Assembly (NCBI RefSeq): GCF_003945595.2
Contig: NW_024104521.1
Span: forward strand, 496,001-560,000
Origin: Pipra filicauda
Taxonomy: Eukaryota > Chordata > Aves > Passeriformes > Pipridae
Direction of reading: 5' to 3'
DNA: 64,000 bases
Below are positions 36,001 to 43,250 of this stretch, one piece after another. A program made the position numbers and the translations under genes. The notes below the pieces were generated by a model. It was not told the origin of the DNA, did no database searches, and worked only from the letters and a program-made list of their open reading frames with translations. Each line of letters opens with the position of its first letter. Position 1 is the first letter of the stretch.

Positions 36001-37775
36001 GGTGATGGGATGGCAGTGGGGCAGGAAGAGTGCATCTCTTCAGGTACTGTGGGCTGGGATCAGCAGCATTGCTGTTGCAGATAGATGAAGAGCTTTGCAG
36101 GAGCTGGTGGAGTTTATTAAATTCCCAGAGGCAGTAGAAAAACAGTGAAAAGCAACAAAAAATGGCTTTCTGTATTTTCTGGCTAGTGTCTTGTGTGATA
36201 TCTAGACTGGCAGAAACAACCATGGCTGTGTCTTGTTCAGGCTTTGGCTGAACAGCAGGTCCTGATGCACAGTGTCCTCTTGGGTGCTGTGACTCAAGGG
36301 ACCACCGTGGGACATATACGGGGTCAAGCAATTGTTTCTCCCCAGGCTCTATTCGATACCAATATTTCCCTTCTCAGCCCAGCCCGAGGCCACATCTGGG
36401 CTGAGTTCCCCTCTGCTGGAGGGACAAGCAGGGCAGTACCCTTTGTGTCTGTGAGGCCCTTTGTGGCTGTAACTCCCATTTGCTTGCCTTATCTATCCTT
36501 GCAGGACTTTGTGTCTGGGCTGTCCACCATCCTGCGAGGCACCATTGACGATCGCCTGAACTGGGCCTTCAACCTCTATGACCTGAACAAAGATGGCTGC
36601 ATCACCAAAGAGGTGGGATGGGGGGTCCAGACAGGTCCCCAGGACCAGCACAGGTTTGCACCTGTCAGGGACAAGGGCAGGACTCGGGAGTGTTGGCTGA
36701 GCCCTGGAGGAAAGCTCAGAGGGTCAATATTTAACAGAGCTTAGCTCTGCAAACATGTCCCTCCTGGCTCCTTGGCACTGGTGTGTCTCTGGGATGGAGG
36801 GTAGATGAGGGGTGTGCTGCTTTAGGGCTCTATCACACATGCAGGCACACACATGGCCCACACTGTGCACAGAACCAGCAGAAACACATCTGAGCACCCC
36901 ACAGGTCTTTTGGAAGCATCATGAAAAAGATGTGGGTTGGGGACTGGGTGGAGACAGAGCCCTGTGTTGACCCTGCAACCCTGCTTCCCTTCCCATCAGG
37001 AAATGTTGGACATCATGAAGTCCATCTACGACATGATGGGCAAATATACCTACCCGGCCATGCGGGAGGAAGCGCCCCGGGAGCACGTGGAGAACTTCTT
37101 CCAGGTGAGTTGAGCATATCCTGGGGAAGCAGAGCTCCAGCACTGAGCCAGTGACTGCAGTGGGTGCAGCAGAAAACACCCCACACTGGGGATGAAGCAG
37201 AGCTCTGCTGGTCCTGCTGGGTGCTTGGGGATGGCTGCCACAGAGGTGTGCTGTGTCCACCCTGGGCAGGGGGTACTGGGCTCTCCCTGGGCTGGGGCTG
37301 TCCCTGCTATTACCCCTGTGATGTGCTTGTCTGCAGAAAATGGACCGGAACAAGGATGGTGTGGTGACAATTGAGGAGTTCCTGGAATCCTGCCAGAAGG
37401 TAAAGCCACCAGCAGCTCTTCTCTGGGCTGGGTCACCACCCAGTGGTGGAGACCTTTGTCCCCCACACTTCCCTCCTGGCAGAGAGGGGATGACGCCAGG
37501 GCTCCTAGGGCAAGTCTGGAGCTCTGCTTTGGGAAGTGTACCCATGCTGTCATCCCTGTAGAGATGACAAGAGCCATGCATCCCAGCAGGGCTTGAAAAC
37601 TGCCTGTAATCCCTGGGGCTCTTGACTCATGTGCCAGAGCTGCCATAAGGGTAAAGCCAAGTTTGGGGGAGCTGCTCAGATTCCTGTTCTGTGCCCAACT
37701 TGCCCACTTCCCACCTGCTCCCAACAGGATGAGAACATCATGCGGTCCATGCAGCTCTTCGACAGTGTGATTTAG
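14904..37775 (+). CDS. KCNIP2: KCNIP2, Kv channel-interacting protein 2 (gene-level, spliced)
   Basis: KCNIP2 encodes a calcium-binding auxiliary subunit that binds the N-terminus of Kv4 channels. It raises their surface expression and slows inactivation, forming part of the cardiac transient outward current and neuronal A-type current. The shared exons are 35206-35330, 35745-35814, 35909-35979, 36505-36612, 37000-37104, 37337-37399 and 37728-37775. They join in frame and end in the family's [10 protein letters not shown] tail. Alternative 5' exons at 14904-14991, 18993-19110 and 22451-22553 all end in phase 1, matching both the optional 96-nt exon (33982-34077) and the first shared exon. A+core would be 225 aa, B+core 235, C+core 230; the cassette adds 32. 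In the 225-aa form, EF-hand loops are at 108-119, 144-155 and 192-203, and EF1 is degenerate, as in all KChIPs. It is KCNIP2 rather than a paralogue because of [19 protein letters not shown] and the [18 protein letters not shown] segment. Confidence 0.96.
14992..18760 (+). other. KCNIP2: KCNIP2 intron between first exons A and B
   Basis: About 3.8 kb of GC-rich intron. Apart from the AT-rich candidate element at 16,925-17,125 I see no gene, repeat family or RNA in it. Confidence 0.6.
16925..17125. promoter_or_regulatory. Candidate intronic enhancer, AT-rich with AP-1 and homeobox motifs
   Basis: A sharply AT-rich block inside GC-rich intron holds a perfect AP-1 site TGACTCA (16945-16951), CAATCAATTAA, a CTTATTAATAATC cluster and CTCTGATTAGC. 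The motif density and clean boundaries are typical of vertebrate conserved non-coding elements. It lies between first exons A and B and could drive either. Confidence 0.4.
18755..18992 (+). promoter_or_regulatory. KCNIP2: Probable promoter of KCNIP2 exon B with MEF2 site
   Basis: TTATTTTTAA at 18764-18773 fits the MEF2 consensus, with an E-box CATGTG at 18782-18787 and a CAATTAAGGTAATT homeobox/NK-type block just after. MEF2 plus E-box is a muscle/heart signature and suits a cardiac KCNIP2 transcript, but use of this promoter is an inference. The region is not a CpG island. Confidence 0.4.
18993..19110 (+). CDS. KCNIP2: KCNIP2 alternative first exon B (membrane-spanning N-terminus)
   Basis: Encodes 39 residues starting [10 protein letters not shown], with a strongly hydrophobic stretch of about 17-18 residues ([18 protein letters not shown]) followed by TTRCFK. 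It ends in phase 1 at donor GGTACG. The ATG is in a near-perfect Kozak context (GAGCCATGG). The segment looks like a transmembrane or re-entrant helix followed by a basic stop-transfer stretch with a cysteine. I do not recognise this N-terminus from known KChIP isoforms. An out-of-frame ATG eight bases upstream (18985) overlaps the start. Phase, donor, Kozak and upstream promoter motifs together support a real exon. Confidence 0.65.
19111..22450 (+). other. KCNIP2: KCNIP2 intron between first exons B and C
   Basis: About 3.3 kb, GC-rich. No coding exon or recognised repeat family is visible. The last 400 bases form a pyrimidine-rich, partly CpG-containing promoter-like stretch before exon C, with an X-box-like site at 22049-22062. 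Confidence 0.55.
22040..22450 (+). promoter_or_regulatory. KCNIP2: Probable promoter region of KCNIP2 exon C
   Basis: GTTTCCTTAGCAAC (22049-22062) resembles an RFX X-box: the AGCAAC half is perfect and the left half has one mismatch. It is followed by ATCGAT and a C-rich, moderately CpG-containing stretch up to the exon C start. Promoter assignment is inferred from position. Confidence 0.35.
22451..22553 (+). CDS. KCNIP2: KCNIP2 alternative first exon C (transmembrane, KChIP2x/4e-like)
   Basis: Encodes 34 residues opening [11 protein letters not shown], with a hydrophobic segment [20 protein letters not shown] and ending PVSLE. It ends in phase 1 at donor GGTAACGG. It closely matches the membrane-spanning N-terminus known for KChIP4e and KChIP2x, which retains Kv4 complexes inside the cell and alters gating. 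The ATG follows CCCCACC, a good start context. Spliced to the core it gives 230 aa. Confidence 0.9.
25320..25470. promoter_or_regulatory. Candidate conserved intronic element
   Basis: AT-rich island with AATAATTCAGAG, GATTAATATTAGATG and GGATAATTGG homeobox-like cores on either side of a G-rich stretch. The motif evidence is weak. Confidence 0.25.
26605..26700. promoter_or_regulatory. Candidate conserved intronic element
   Basis: Contains TAATTAGCTTGTT at 26619-26631, a 13-mer also found exactly at 439-451, then GTGTTAATCAC. The shared homeodomain-type word suggests related regulatory input, but chance cannot be excluded. Confidence 0.25.
28152..28272 (+). pseudogene. KCNIP2: KCNIP2 alternative first exon D (KChIP4-like), canonical splice donor missing
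   Basis: Encodes 40 residues starting [10 protein letters not shown], with [20 protein letters not shown] and ending ITDLTRE. From memory this is clearly related to a KCNIP4 alternative N-terminus (GLQTVGIVVIICASLKLLH). Homology and phase place the exon end at 28272, but the next bases are AT (GAAG|ATGGGA) instead of GT, and no other GT donor in the right phase occurs before the stop at 28311-28313. Either a donor substitution inactivated the exon, a rare non-canonical donor is used, or the base call is wrong. The well-kept protein sequence argues that any loss is recent. Confidence 0.55.
28311..33981 (+). other. KCNIP2: KCNIP2 intron between exon D and the cassette exon
   Basis: About 5.7 kb. 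The first 400 bases on the + strand are strikingly G/T-rich and C-poor. A perfect palindrome lies at 31275-31306. No coding exon is evident in the rest. Confidence 0.55.
31275..31306. repeat. Perfect 15-bp inverted repeat with 2-bp spacer
   Basis: CTCTTATAGATTACT, then TC, then its exact reverse complement. It is AT-rich within GC-rich intron. It could be a cruciform-forming palindrome, a remnant of a small inverted-repeat element, or a fold-back sequencing artefact. It is not a transcription terminator in this eukaryotic context. Confidence 0.9.
33982..34077 (+). CDS. KCNIP2: KCNIP2 cassette exon (TKKALKQRF, palmitoylation cysteines)
   Basis: A 96-nt exon, phase 1 to phase 1, adding 32 residues [14 protein letters not shown]...[15 protein letters not shown]. 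The human equivalent is the 32-residue block of KChIP2a/b that KChIP2c lacks. Its paired cysteines are the palmitoylation site that targets the protein to the membrane. The acceptor is TTCTTCCAG. The only donor that keeps the frame is GC type: GAAA|GCAAGT. The next GT, four bases on, would shift the frame into a stop. Its usual partner, the MRGQ-type first exon, is not in view, but exons A-C are phase-compatible. Confidence 0.92.
34078..35205 (+). other. KCNIP2: KCNIP2 intron after the cassette exon
   Basis: Starts with GC rather than GT and ends in TTGCAG. It includes a short (TG)n run near 34098-34115. The 18-residue insert that distinguishes human KChIP2a from 2b was not recognised here. 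Confidence 0.7.
34098..34115 (+). repeat. (TG)n microsatellite
   Basis: About eight TG units within the intron, 20 bases after the GC donor. Confidence 0.85.
35206..35330 (+). CDS. KCNIP2: KCNIP2 first shared exon
   Basis: Encodes (D)[17 protein letters not shown]... up to [10 protein letters not shown], entering in phase 1 and leaving in phase 0 at GTGAGT. It is the common junction for all N-terminal variants and includes the helix before EF-hand 1 that contacts the Kv4 tetramerisation domain. Confidence 0.97.
35331..35744 (+). other. KCNIP2: KCNIP2 intron
   Basis: 414 bases, GT-AG, with nothing else recognised in it. Confidence 0.85.
35745..35814 (+). CDS. KCNIP2: KCNIP2 exon: EF-hand 1 (degenerate)
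   Basis: Encodes [20 protein letters not shown] and PQG. The loop has CP in place of calcium ligands, as in all KChIPs, so EF1 does not bind calcium. Confidence 0.97.
35909..35979 (+). CDS. KCNIP2: KCNIP2 exon: EF-hand 2
   Basis: Encodes (D)[18 protein letters not shown] and the rest of the EF2 loop up to SFE. Donor GTGAGC in phase 0; the final loop residue D is the first codon of the next exon. Confidence 0.97.
35980..36504 (+). other. KCNIP2: KCNIP2 intron
   Basis: 525 bases, GT-AG, with no other feature recognised. Confidence 0.85.
36505..36612 (+). CDS. KCNIP2: KCNIP2 exon: EF-hand 3
   Basis: A 36-codon exon from [12 protein letters not shown] to [11 protein letters not shown]. The EF3 loop carries a full set of calcium ligands (D-x-N-x-D-G). 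The donor GTGGGA is weak but unambiguous by frame. Confidence 0.97.
36613..36999 (+). other. KCNIP2: KCNIP2 intron
   Basis: 387 bases, GT-AG. Nothing else recognised. Confidence 0.85.
37000..37104 (+). CDS. KCNIP2: KCNIP2 exon between EF-hands 3 and 4
   Basis: Encodes [20 protein letters not shown] through HVENFFQ, the helix linking EF3 to EF4. It is nearly identical to human KCNIP2 as I recall it. Confidence 0.97.
37337..37399 (+). CDS. KCNIP2: KCNIP2 exon: EF-hand 4
   Basis: Encodes [20 protein letters not shown] and K. The EF4 loop [12 protein letters not shown] has all calcium ligands. Donor GTAAAG. Confidence 0.97.
37400..37727 (+). other. KCNIP2: KCNIP2 last intron
   Basis: 328 bases, GT-AG. 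Nothing else recognised. Confidence 0.85.
37728..37775 (+). CDS. KCNIP2: KCNIP2 terminal coding exon
   Basis: Encodes [15 protein letters not shown] and TAG. This C-terminal helix packs into the hydrophobic groove when no Kv4 peptide is bound. Confidence 0.97.
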   Translation, partial: DENIMRSMQLFDSVI

Positions 37776-39429
37776 CTCCCGGACCTGCCTCCAGCTCAGC
37801 GCTCCTGACACTGGGCCCAGAACCTGCTTCTCTCTCTTGACTTTTCCTTCGAGCCTCCCCTCCACTGGCTGCACAGACACCCCCGCAGGAAGGGACCTCC
37901 CTTTCCGGAGATGCAGTCAGCGCTGAGATCTTCCCTTTCCCCTGAGCTGGCTCTGCTTTCCTCGGGGGATCCCAAGCAGGTGCTCCCAGACATCGGAGCA
38001 TGGGCATGGCTGGCACAGGATGAGCATTTCACCTGGATGGACCTCCCTGCACCCATTCCTGGTGCAGAAGCTGCAGCCTTGGGCTGCAATAGAGGGTTTT
38101 CCCCATGCACACCACCCCGTGCAGCTCCCCTAATCCTGATCCTCCCCAGCCCCAGGAGCCCCCAGTCCCGGCTCCAGCCCAAACCCTCCAGTGATGCTGT
38201 CTAGAAACCACTAAAGTCTTGCAAAGGGCCCCAGTGCCTTGGCTTCCTCCCCTGCCCTGGCCGTGTCCTGCCATGGGGAGCACGTCCAGCGTGCCAGCCA
38301 CCCTCCCTGTCCAGACACTGGGCCAGTGGGTGGGCAGAGGGACCATGCCTGGAGAAGGCAGCCGCATGGGCACCTGGGGCTCATTGCTGCATGAACTGTG
38401 GGGAACATCCCCTGATCCCAAGGGTCCTGGTTAGACCTAGGAGGCTCATCCTGACAAGGGGAGAGGGGAGACTAAAGGAACCCCGAGGTGACTTCTTGTG
38501 GCACAGGTCCCCCAGAATGAAGGATGCAAGGCTGGAAGGGCTGCAACCTCAGCCCCTGTCCCTTGAGTTCAGGGTGCTGGCACACAGGGACCTCAGGGAA
38601 CCACTTTGAGGCTCCAATCAAGAGATACCCTTTCCAACCCTTCCTGAGGACATGGAAGCCAGGGTACGAGGACACATAAAAGAAGGAGATGTGCTGGGCT
38701 CTGGTGGCTGCCCTGGCCCTTAGAGCTCCCAGCTATGCTCTTGGCATCGTTTGCTGCTCCCAGGCCCAGGCTCATCCTGGCCCACCTGCTGCCCAGGGGC
38801 TGGGGAATGAGCAATGGGACAGAGAGGTGTCCCCACAGGCATAGCCCTGGGCTGGGGATGTGGTTGAGCTGGCAACTCCTGGGAGAGATAGCTGAGGCTG
38901 GGGACAGCCAGAAGTCATTGCCATGCTGCTGGCAGGCTGGAGGGTCACCTTGGGGCAGGGGGGCTCATCCCCATCTCCCAGCATGGCCAGGTGAGAGCCT
39001 GCGTGGGGACCCTGGTGCTCCCCACATCCTTGTCACCATCAGCTCCTTGGAGCTGGGTGTGTGCAGGCAAGCCTGTCCTGCCCACATACCACTTCGAGTT
39101 GTAGCTGAGTGATGCCCATGTGCTAATGATCCCATGCCAATGCCAGAGGCCCTCCACAGGCATTGGGAATGTACCCAGCCTTGGCAGTCCCTGACTGTGG
39201 CTCTAGCATCTGCATCCTTAGCAGCCAAGGGTGATTTGGGCTGGCCAAAACTGCAGTGTCTGGGATCAAGTGGGAAGGAGTGCAAGGCCAGCACCCACGT
39301 CAGGCTGGGCCCCAGACCCAGGCTGAGCCCCTGGTGTTGGAGACATTAGAAATCCCCCCTGGGGCTCTGAGCCAAAGCTACGGGGCCACTTCCCAGCGGG
39401 ACCATCCTTATCCCATCCCTTGTAGATAT

Positions 39430-39525
39430 GATGTGTTTTTTAGGTTCATTCAACACATTATTCACCTCGCAGAAAGGACGTGTTTTTTTAGATTCATTCA
39501 ACACACCCTTCATCTTGCAGACCTG
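39430..39525 (+). repeat. 48-bp imperfect tandem duplication in the 3'UTR
   Basis: Two copies of GTGTTTTTTAG(G/A)TTCATTCAACACA followed by a TTCA(C/T)CT(C/T)GCAGA block, at about 39433-39474 and 39480-39522. Confidence 0.8.
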
Positions 39526-39830
39526 TTCCCAGGTTTGTTGTGGGGCTGAGCTCCCACTTGCATTCTCTCAAGGGTGGGAGGGCAGGTATCCCAAACCTTA
39601 CCCCTTGCGTCCCTTTCTCCCTGTTCTCCCTCCTCCCAGGCTCTCTGGGGTGCCCACAATCCCCCTCCCACACGGAGCAGATGCCGCCTTCTCCCTCACG
39701 CTGTAGGTCGCATGGAGTGACCCCCTGCCCCGGGGCATGCTGACCCACAACCCGCTTGGCATCTCCAGTCTGTATATTTTGTATTATAACAATTATATGG
39801 GTAAAAAAACCCCAAACAAACAAACCAACC

Positions 39831-39836
39831 AATAAA
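39831..39836 (+). terminator. KCNIP2: KCNIP2 polyadenylation signal AATAAA
   Basis: Canonical AATAAA after an A-rich stretch, followed within 30 bases by a CA and T/G-rich sequence (ACCGTTATGTTTTTGC), as expected for a cleavage site. Confidence 0.75.
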
Positions 39837-39855
39837 ATCTAACCACAGTCGCTAT

Positions 39856-41254
39856 GCACACCACCGTTATGTTTTTGCATCTGTCAGCTGTCTGGCGTGG
39901 GGGTGAAGGGGAAATGCGGGACTGAGAGTCTCTGCAGAGGGTGGCAGCCTTTTTGGGGTGCTGTGGCTGTAGGGTGCTCTGCAGAGGTTGCACAGGGGAC
40001 AAGGTGTGCGCTGAGCCTGGCCATGCCATTGATGGTCCTGTAAATACAGACTTTCCCCTGCTAAGAGGCCATAGGCATTTAGGCTAAAAAGCTCTTACAC
40101 CAAGTATGTCAGGTCCCAGGAGTGAGGCTGTAAGGTATGTGAGATGCTGTTGGGTGAACCTGAGCTTGGGACCAGGTGGCCCTTGTTAGGATGTGGCATT
40201 TAAGGCTGAGCTAACAGGAAGATGGTCACCTTGAAGAGGTAGGTATGGACTGGGGAGGGCTTTACCTTAGGGACATGAACTCATGGGCAATCACTGGTCG
40301 TTGGAAAAGTGCAGCCTTGAGAACTGGGAAAAAATGAAGCAAAGCAAAGAAAAAACAAACATGGAAGAAAGAAACCAGCAGAACAACAAGGTCTGGACCT
40401 GACGTGGGACAGTGAAACGCTTCAGCTTTATACAGTCTGTGGTCCAGGAACTGGAAACTCAATGCAAAGAGCTGTCTGGAGACCAAAACATCTTAGAAGG
40501 ATGAGCTCTGGCTATGGGGGGAATTACCACTGTGGCACTGGGAAAGTGACAAGTCCACTCTTTCTAAAGCCTCTCGCTCTCCAGGGATCTTTCTGAGCTG
40601 CTGCCCATCACCCAGGTCTGTGTATGGCAGTATGAATGGGCCTGGGCGCATCTTCCCCTCTAACACACTTTTCCCAGTATATCCTATCCCCTGAGCTCTG
40701 TTTGGCTGGTTGCTATTTTGGGCAATGATATCCAAGGGTGTGCCCTCTCATGGCACAGGGATGCTGTGAGCCACTGATGGGATCCCTTGGGTCCCTCTCC
40801 CCAGGGTGAAGGGCAGAAAAGGGGCTGAGGTGACCAGGGCTGAGCCAGGGCTTGGAAGTCCCTTGTCAGGAGGAGGTGGCATTTAAGGGTAACAGCCAAA
40901 TCGGTGGGTTTATGATAAGAACAGAGATAAGAGCTGATGAGTCCTTGGAAAAGGGCAGCCTTGTGTTGTTTCCAGCCATCTTTTTCCCAGCTTTCAGAGG
41001 AAAAAATTAATAGCATCTATGTGGGAAAACAGCTGAGCAACTGGATGAGGCAGCTGATGCAGCCCGGCACAGTGATTCACTCCAGCATCCTGAATACTGC
41101 CTAGAAACACAGGCATTTTGTAAAAGGATGAAATCCCAACACTGGGAGAACTGTTACTGCAAGATTAGTTTGGCATGACCAAAGGTATGAGTACAATGCC
41201 AGCTTCAGGGTCCAGTCACTGCCCAACTCTCTATAGGGTGGTATGAGAATCCTG
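39856..41254. other. Intergenic region 3' of KCNIP2
   Basis: About 1.4 kb between the KCNIP2 poly(A) signal and the poly(A) signal of a candidate opposite-strand gene. It contains two diverged copies of a roughly 150-bp segment (about 40162-40325 and 40848-40967) and no supported exon. Confidence 0.55.
40162..40967 (+). repeat. Diverged direct duplication about 690 bp apart
   Basis: The words GGTGGCCCTTGTTAGG...TGTGGCATTTAAGG at about 40175 and CCTTGTCAGG...GGTGGCATTTAAGG at about 40861 match. Further on, TTGGAAAAGTGCAGCCTTG (about 40301) matches TTGGAAAAGGGCAGCCTTG (about 40944). Both copies keep the same order, so this is an old local duplication or two copies of one repeat. Confidence 0.6.
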
Positions 41255-41260
41255 TTTATT
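41255..41260 (-). terminator. Candidate polyadenylation signal on the - strand
   Basis: TTTATT on the + strand reads AATAAA on the - strand, 124 bases after the stop codon of the candidate - strand gene (41384). Confidence 0.45.
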
Positions 41261-41383
41261 TTCCACCCAAATTCTGTGTATTTCTCCTCTCTAATCCCTC
41301 TGTAAAGTCTTGTGTATCAATACAATTCAGCTAGTTACTATTTAGGGCAGCAGCACAGTTTATATTTTTGCTCTTTGAAAGGT

Positions 41384-41876
41384 TTAGCTTGAACCTGGTG
41401 GTAACCAGAGATTCTCCTTCACAAGGGGCTCTGCTGCAGCTTCTGGAGCAGGTACAGATGGAGCTGGAAATGCAGCCGTTTTGGGTTTCTTGTCACGCCA
41501 GAATGTCATCAGCGGGGATAAGCTCAAACGTGGTTGAAATGTGATGCGTCTGACGTGATGTGTGCGGGCTTTCTCCAGCCCCTCCTCCCCAGCCAGGTCG
41601 TTCAGCAGCTCTTTGCTCACTGGTTCCTTGTTGGCTGGTATCTGCTGCAGCTCCCAGTGCTGGCAGGGCTGGAAGGATGACCTCGCTGGCCTCTCTCCAC
41701 AGCCACATGGGAGGTCATCTACTCAGCCCTGGGGTCTCTGACTCGTGCTCCCAATGCAGCTGGAAGTTCTCTCAGGAGAAATGCCATCTGACGTTAGACC
41801 CCTCCTCTGATTTACTGAGATCCACCTCAGCTTTGTATCCCATCTTTCAGCATCCTCGTAAGCCTCTTACAGGCAT
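41384..41876 (-). CDS. Candidate small two-exon protein, head-to-head with OGA; not recognised
   Basis: The terminal exon would be 41668-41384 (- strand): 94 codons plus stop, following an acceptor TCATCCTTCCAG. It has strongly protein-like composition and codon use: PCQHWELQQIPANKEPVSKE at the start, an HHVRRITFQPRLSLSPLMTF segment in the middle and a Pro/Ala-rich tail ending LWLPPGSS. The exon has no ATG near its start. A phase-compatible first exon ends ATGCCT|GTAAGA (41876-41871), giving a 202-base intron and a 96-residue product. AATAAA follows the stop by 124 bases. The 5' end would lie in the OGA CpG island, making the promoter bidirectional. I do not recognise the family. RRITF resembles PP1-docking RVxF motifs, but that is speculative. 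An exon of a larger gene or a chance open frame are the alternatives. Confidence 0.45.
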
Positions 41877-41899
41877 GGAAATACCTCCGACCGTAACAT

Positions 41900-43250
41900 C
41901 GGCCGTGCTGTGGGAGGAGGGAAGGAGCGGCCGCAGGGGCTATCCCCTCGGCAGCAGCTCGGTCTCCCATCCACGCCACAGCCCCAGTGGATCCTGCTTA
42001 GCTTGCGGGGCACCGCCGCAAGTAGGTCACGTCTCACGGGAACCCGCGCACCCTTCGGCCCTGCGCACGCGCAAACCCGCCCGCGCGCCGCCAGGCGCAT
42101 GCGCAAAACCGAAGTAAACACTCCACTCCCCATCCTCCCTCCCCCACTCGGCGCCGCTTCCCTACACAAACCGCAATGCGCATGCGCGTCATCCTCGCCA
42201 CCACCTCCCTCTTCGGTCCCCGCGGCCCCTCGCGCGTGCGCTGCGGGCGCGCGCGGCCTCCCGGCGCAGGCGCCCTTGGGTCTCCGCGGCCTCGCCCCTC
42301 CCGCCGCCGGCCCCGCCGAGCACGCGCGGTGCGCGCCCTCCCGCGCCTGCGCAGAGTACGTGCGACGCCCGCCCCGTTCCCTGAGGAGCCTCCTGCGCTC
42401 CAGCCTGTTGTTCCCGCTCCGCCGTCCCGGCCGCCCGCGTCCTTCCCTTCCCTTCCCGCCGAGCCGGGCGCTCCTCCGGGCCCTCGCGGCGGCTCCTCGG
42501 AGCGCGGCGGCTGCGGGCGAAGCGGCGCGGACCGGTTGGGGCCGGTTCCCCGCGCAGGCGCAGCGCCCCGTAAACAGGAAGCGGCGGCCCCGGAGCGGCG
42601 CAGACAAAGGGGCTGCGGAGCGGTACGGACGGGACCCGGTCGGCTCGGCCCGGCCCGGCGAGCGGCGGCGCTGGCGGCGGGCGGCAGGATGGTGCAGAAG
42701 GAGGGGCAGGCGGCGCTGGAGGAGCCGCAGGGCAGCCCCAACCCGGCCGGGGTGCCCGGCGCCTCCTTAGAGCCGCCGGGCGCCGCCGCGGGGCCCGTCC
42801 CGGGGGGCGAGGAAACCGACACCGAGACGGAGACAGCGCTGGGCTCCCGCCGCTTCCTCTGTGGCGTCGTGGAAGGTGGGAGCTCTGGGAGGGGGTGTCC
42901 CCTGGGGCACGGGGGCTGTGGGAGGACGGAGGGGGGGAGGGGTGTTCGGTATCCGCGGGAGACCGGGGATGGGCTGGTCTCAGCTGGCGCTGCTGTCCCC
43001 GTCTCCTCCCCCGCCCGGAGGAGCCCGCTCGGCGGGGAGGTGCCGCGCCGTTCTTGGCCGGGACTCCGCCACAGCGGGGAGGAGCCGCAGCTCCCGGGCG
43101 GGGCTTCTGCCCCCGGGGCTTGGACTGGAGCGGGGAGCGCCCTTCGACGGCAGCTATGCGGCGGGGCGAGCGCAGGCCCGGCTCCCAAGCGCGCCCATGA
43201 TTCCTCAGAGAGGCTGAGGCAGTGCCTCGCCTGCTGGTACGTGAGTAAAG
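41900..43250. promoter_or_regulatory. OGA: OGA CpG-island promoter
   Basis: A dense CpG island with no TATA box. It contains NRF1 palindromes TGCGCACGCGCA (42062-42073), GGCGCATGCGCA (42094-42105, one mismatch) and TGCGCATGCGCG (42177-42188), several further GCGC-rich half sites, and an ETS-like ACAGGAAGCGG near 42574. Housekeeping-type promoter; NRF1 input is inferred from motifs. It may also serve a - strand transcript. Confidence 0.85.
42689..42875 (+). CDS. OGA: OGA exon 1
   Basis: Start [15 protein letters not shown], a Pro/Ala/Gly-rich disordered leader, then RRFLCGVVE where the catalytic domain begins. Ends in phase 1 at GTGGGA. The open frame extends upstream through the CpG island, but this ATG matches the human start. 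Confidence 0.95.

Larger units (their letters stand above)
37776..39855 (+). other. KCNIP2: KCNIP2 3' untranslated region
   Basis: About 2.1 kb from the stop codon to just past the first AATAAA. It is GC-rich until about 39.4 kb, then contains a 48-bp tandem duplication and an AT-rich end (TGTATATTTTGTATTATAAC). The 3' boundary is inferred from the poly(A) signal. Confidence 0.7.

Noticed and set aside
42176..42688. In-frame upstream extension of OGA exon 1
   Set aside because: The frame stays open only because the CpG island lacks stops. The start at 42689 matches the human N-terminus MVQKE.
42034..43188. 384-codon - strand open frame across the OGA promoter
   Set aside because: It is Arg/Ala/Gly/Pro-rich, typical of CpG-island shadow frames, and overlaps OGA exon 1 and its promoter. 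No domain or splice structure supports it.
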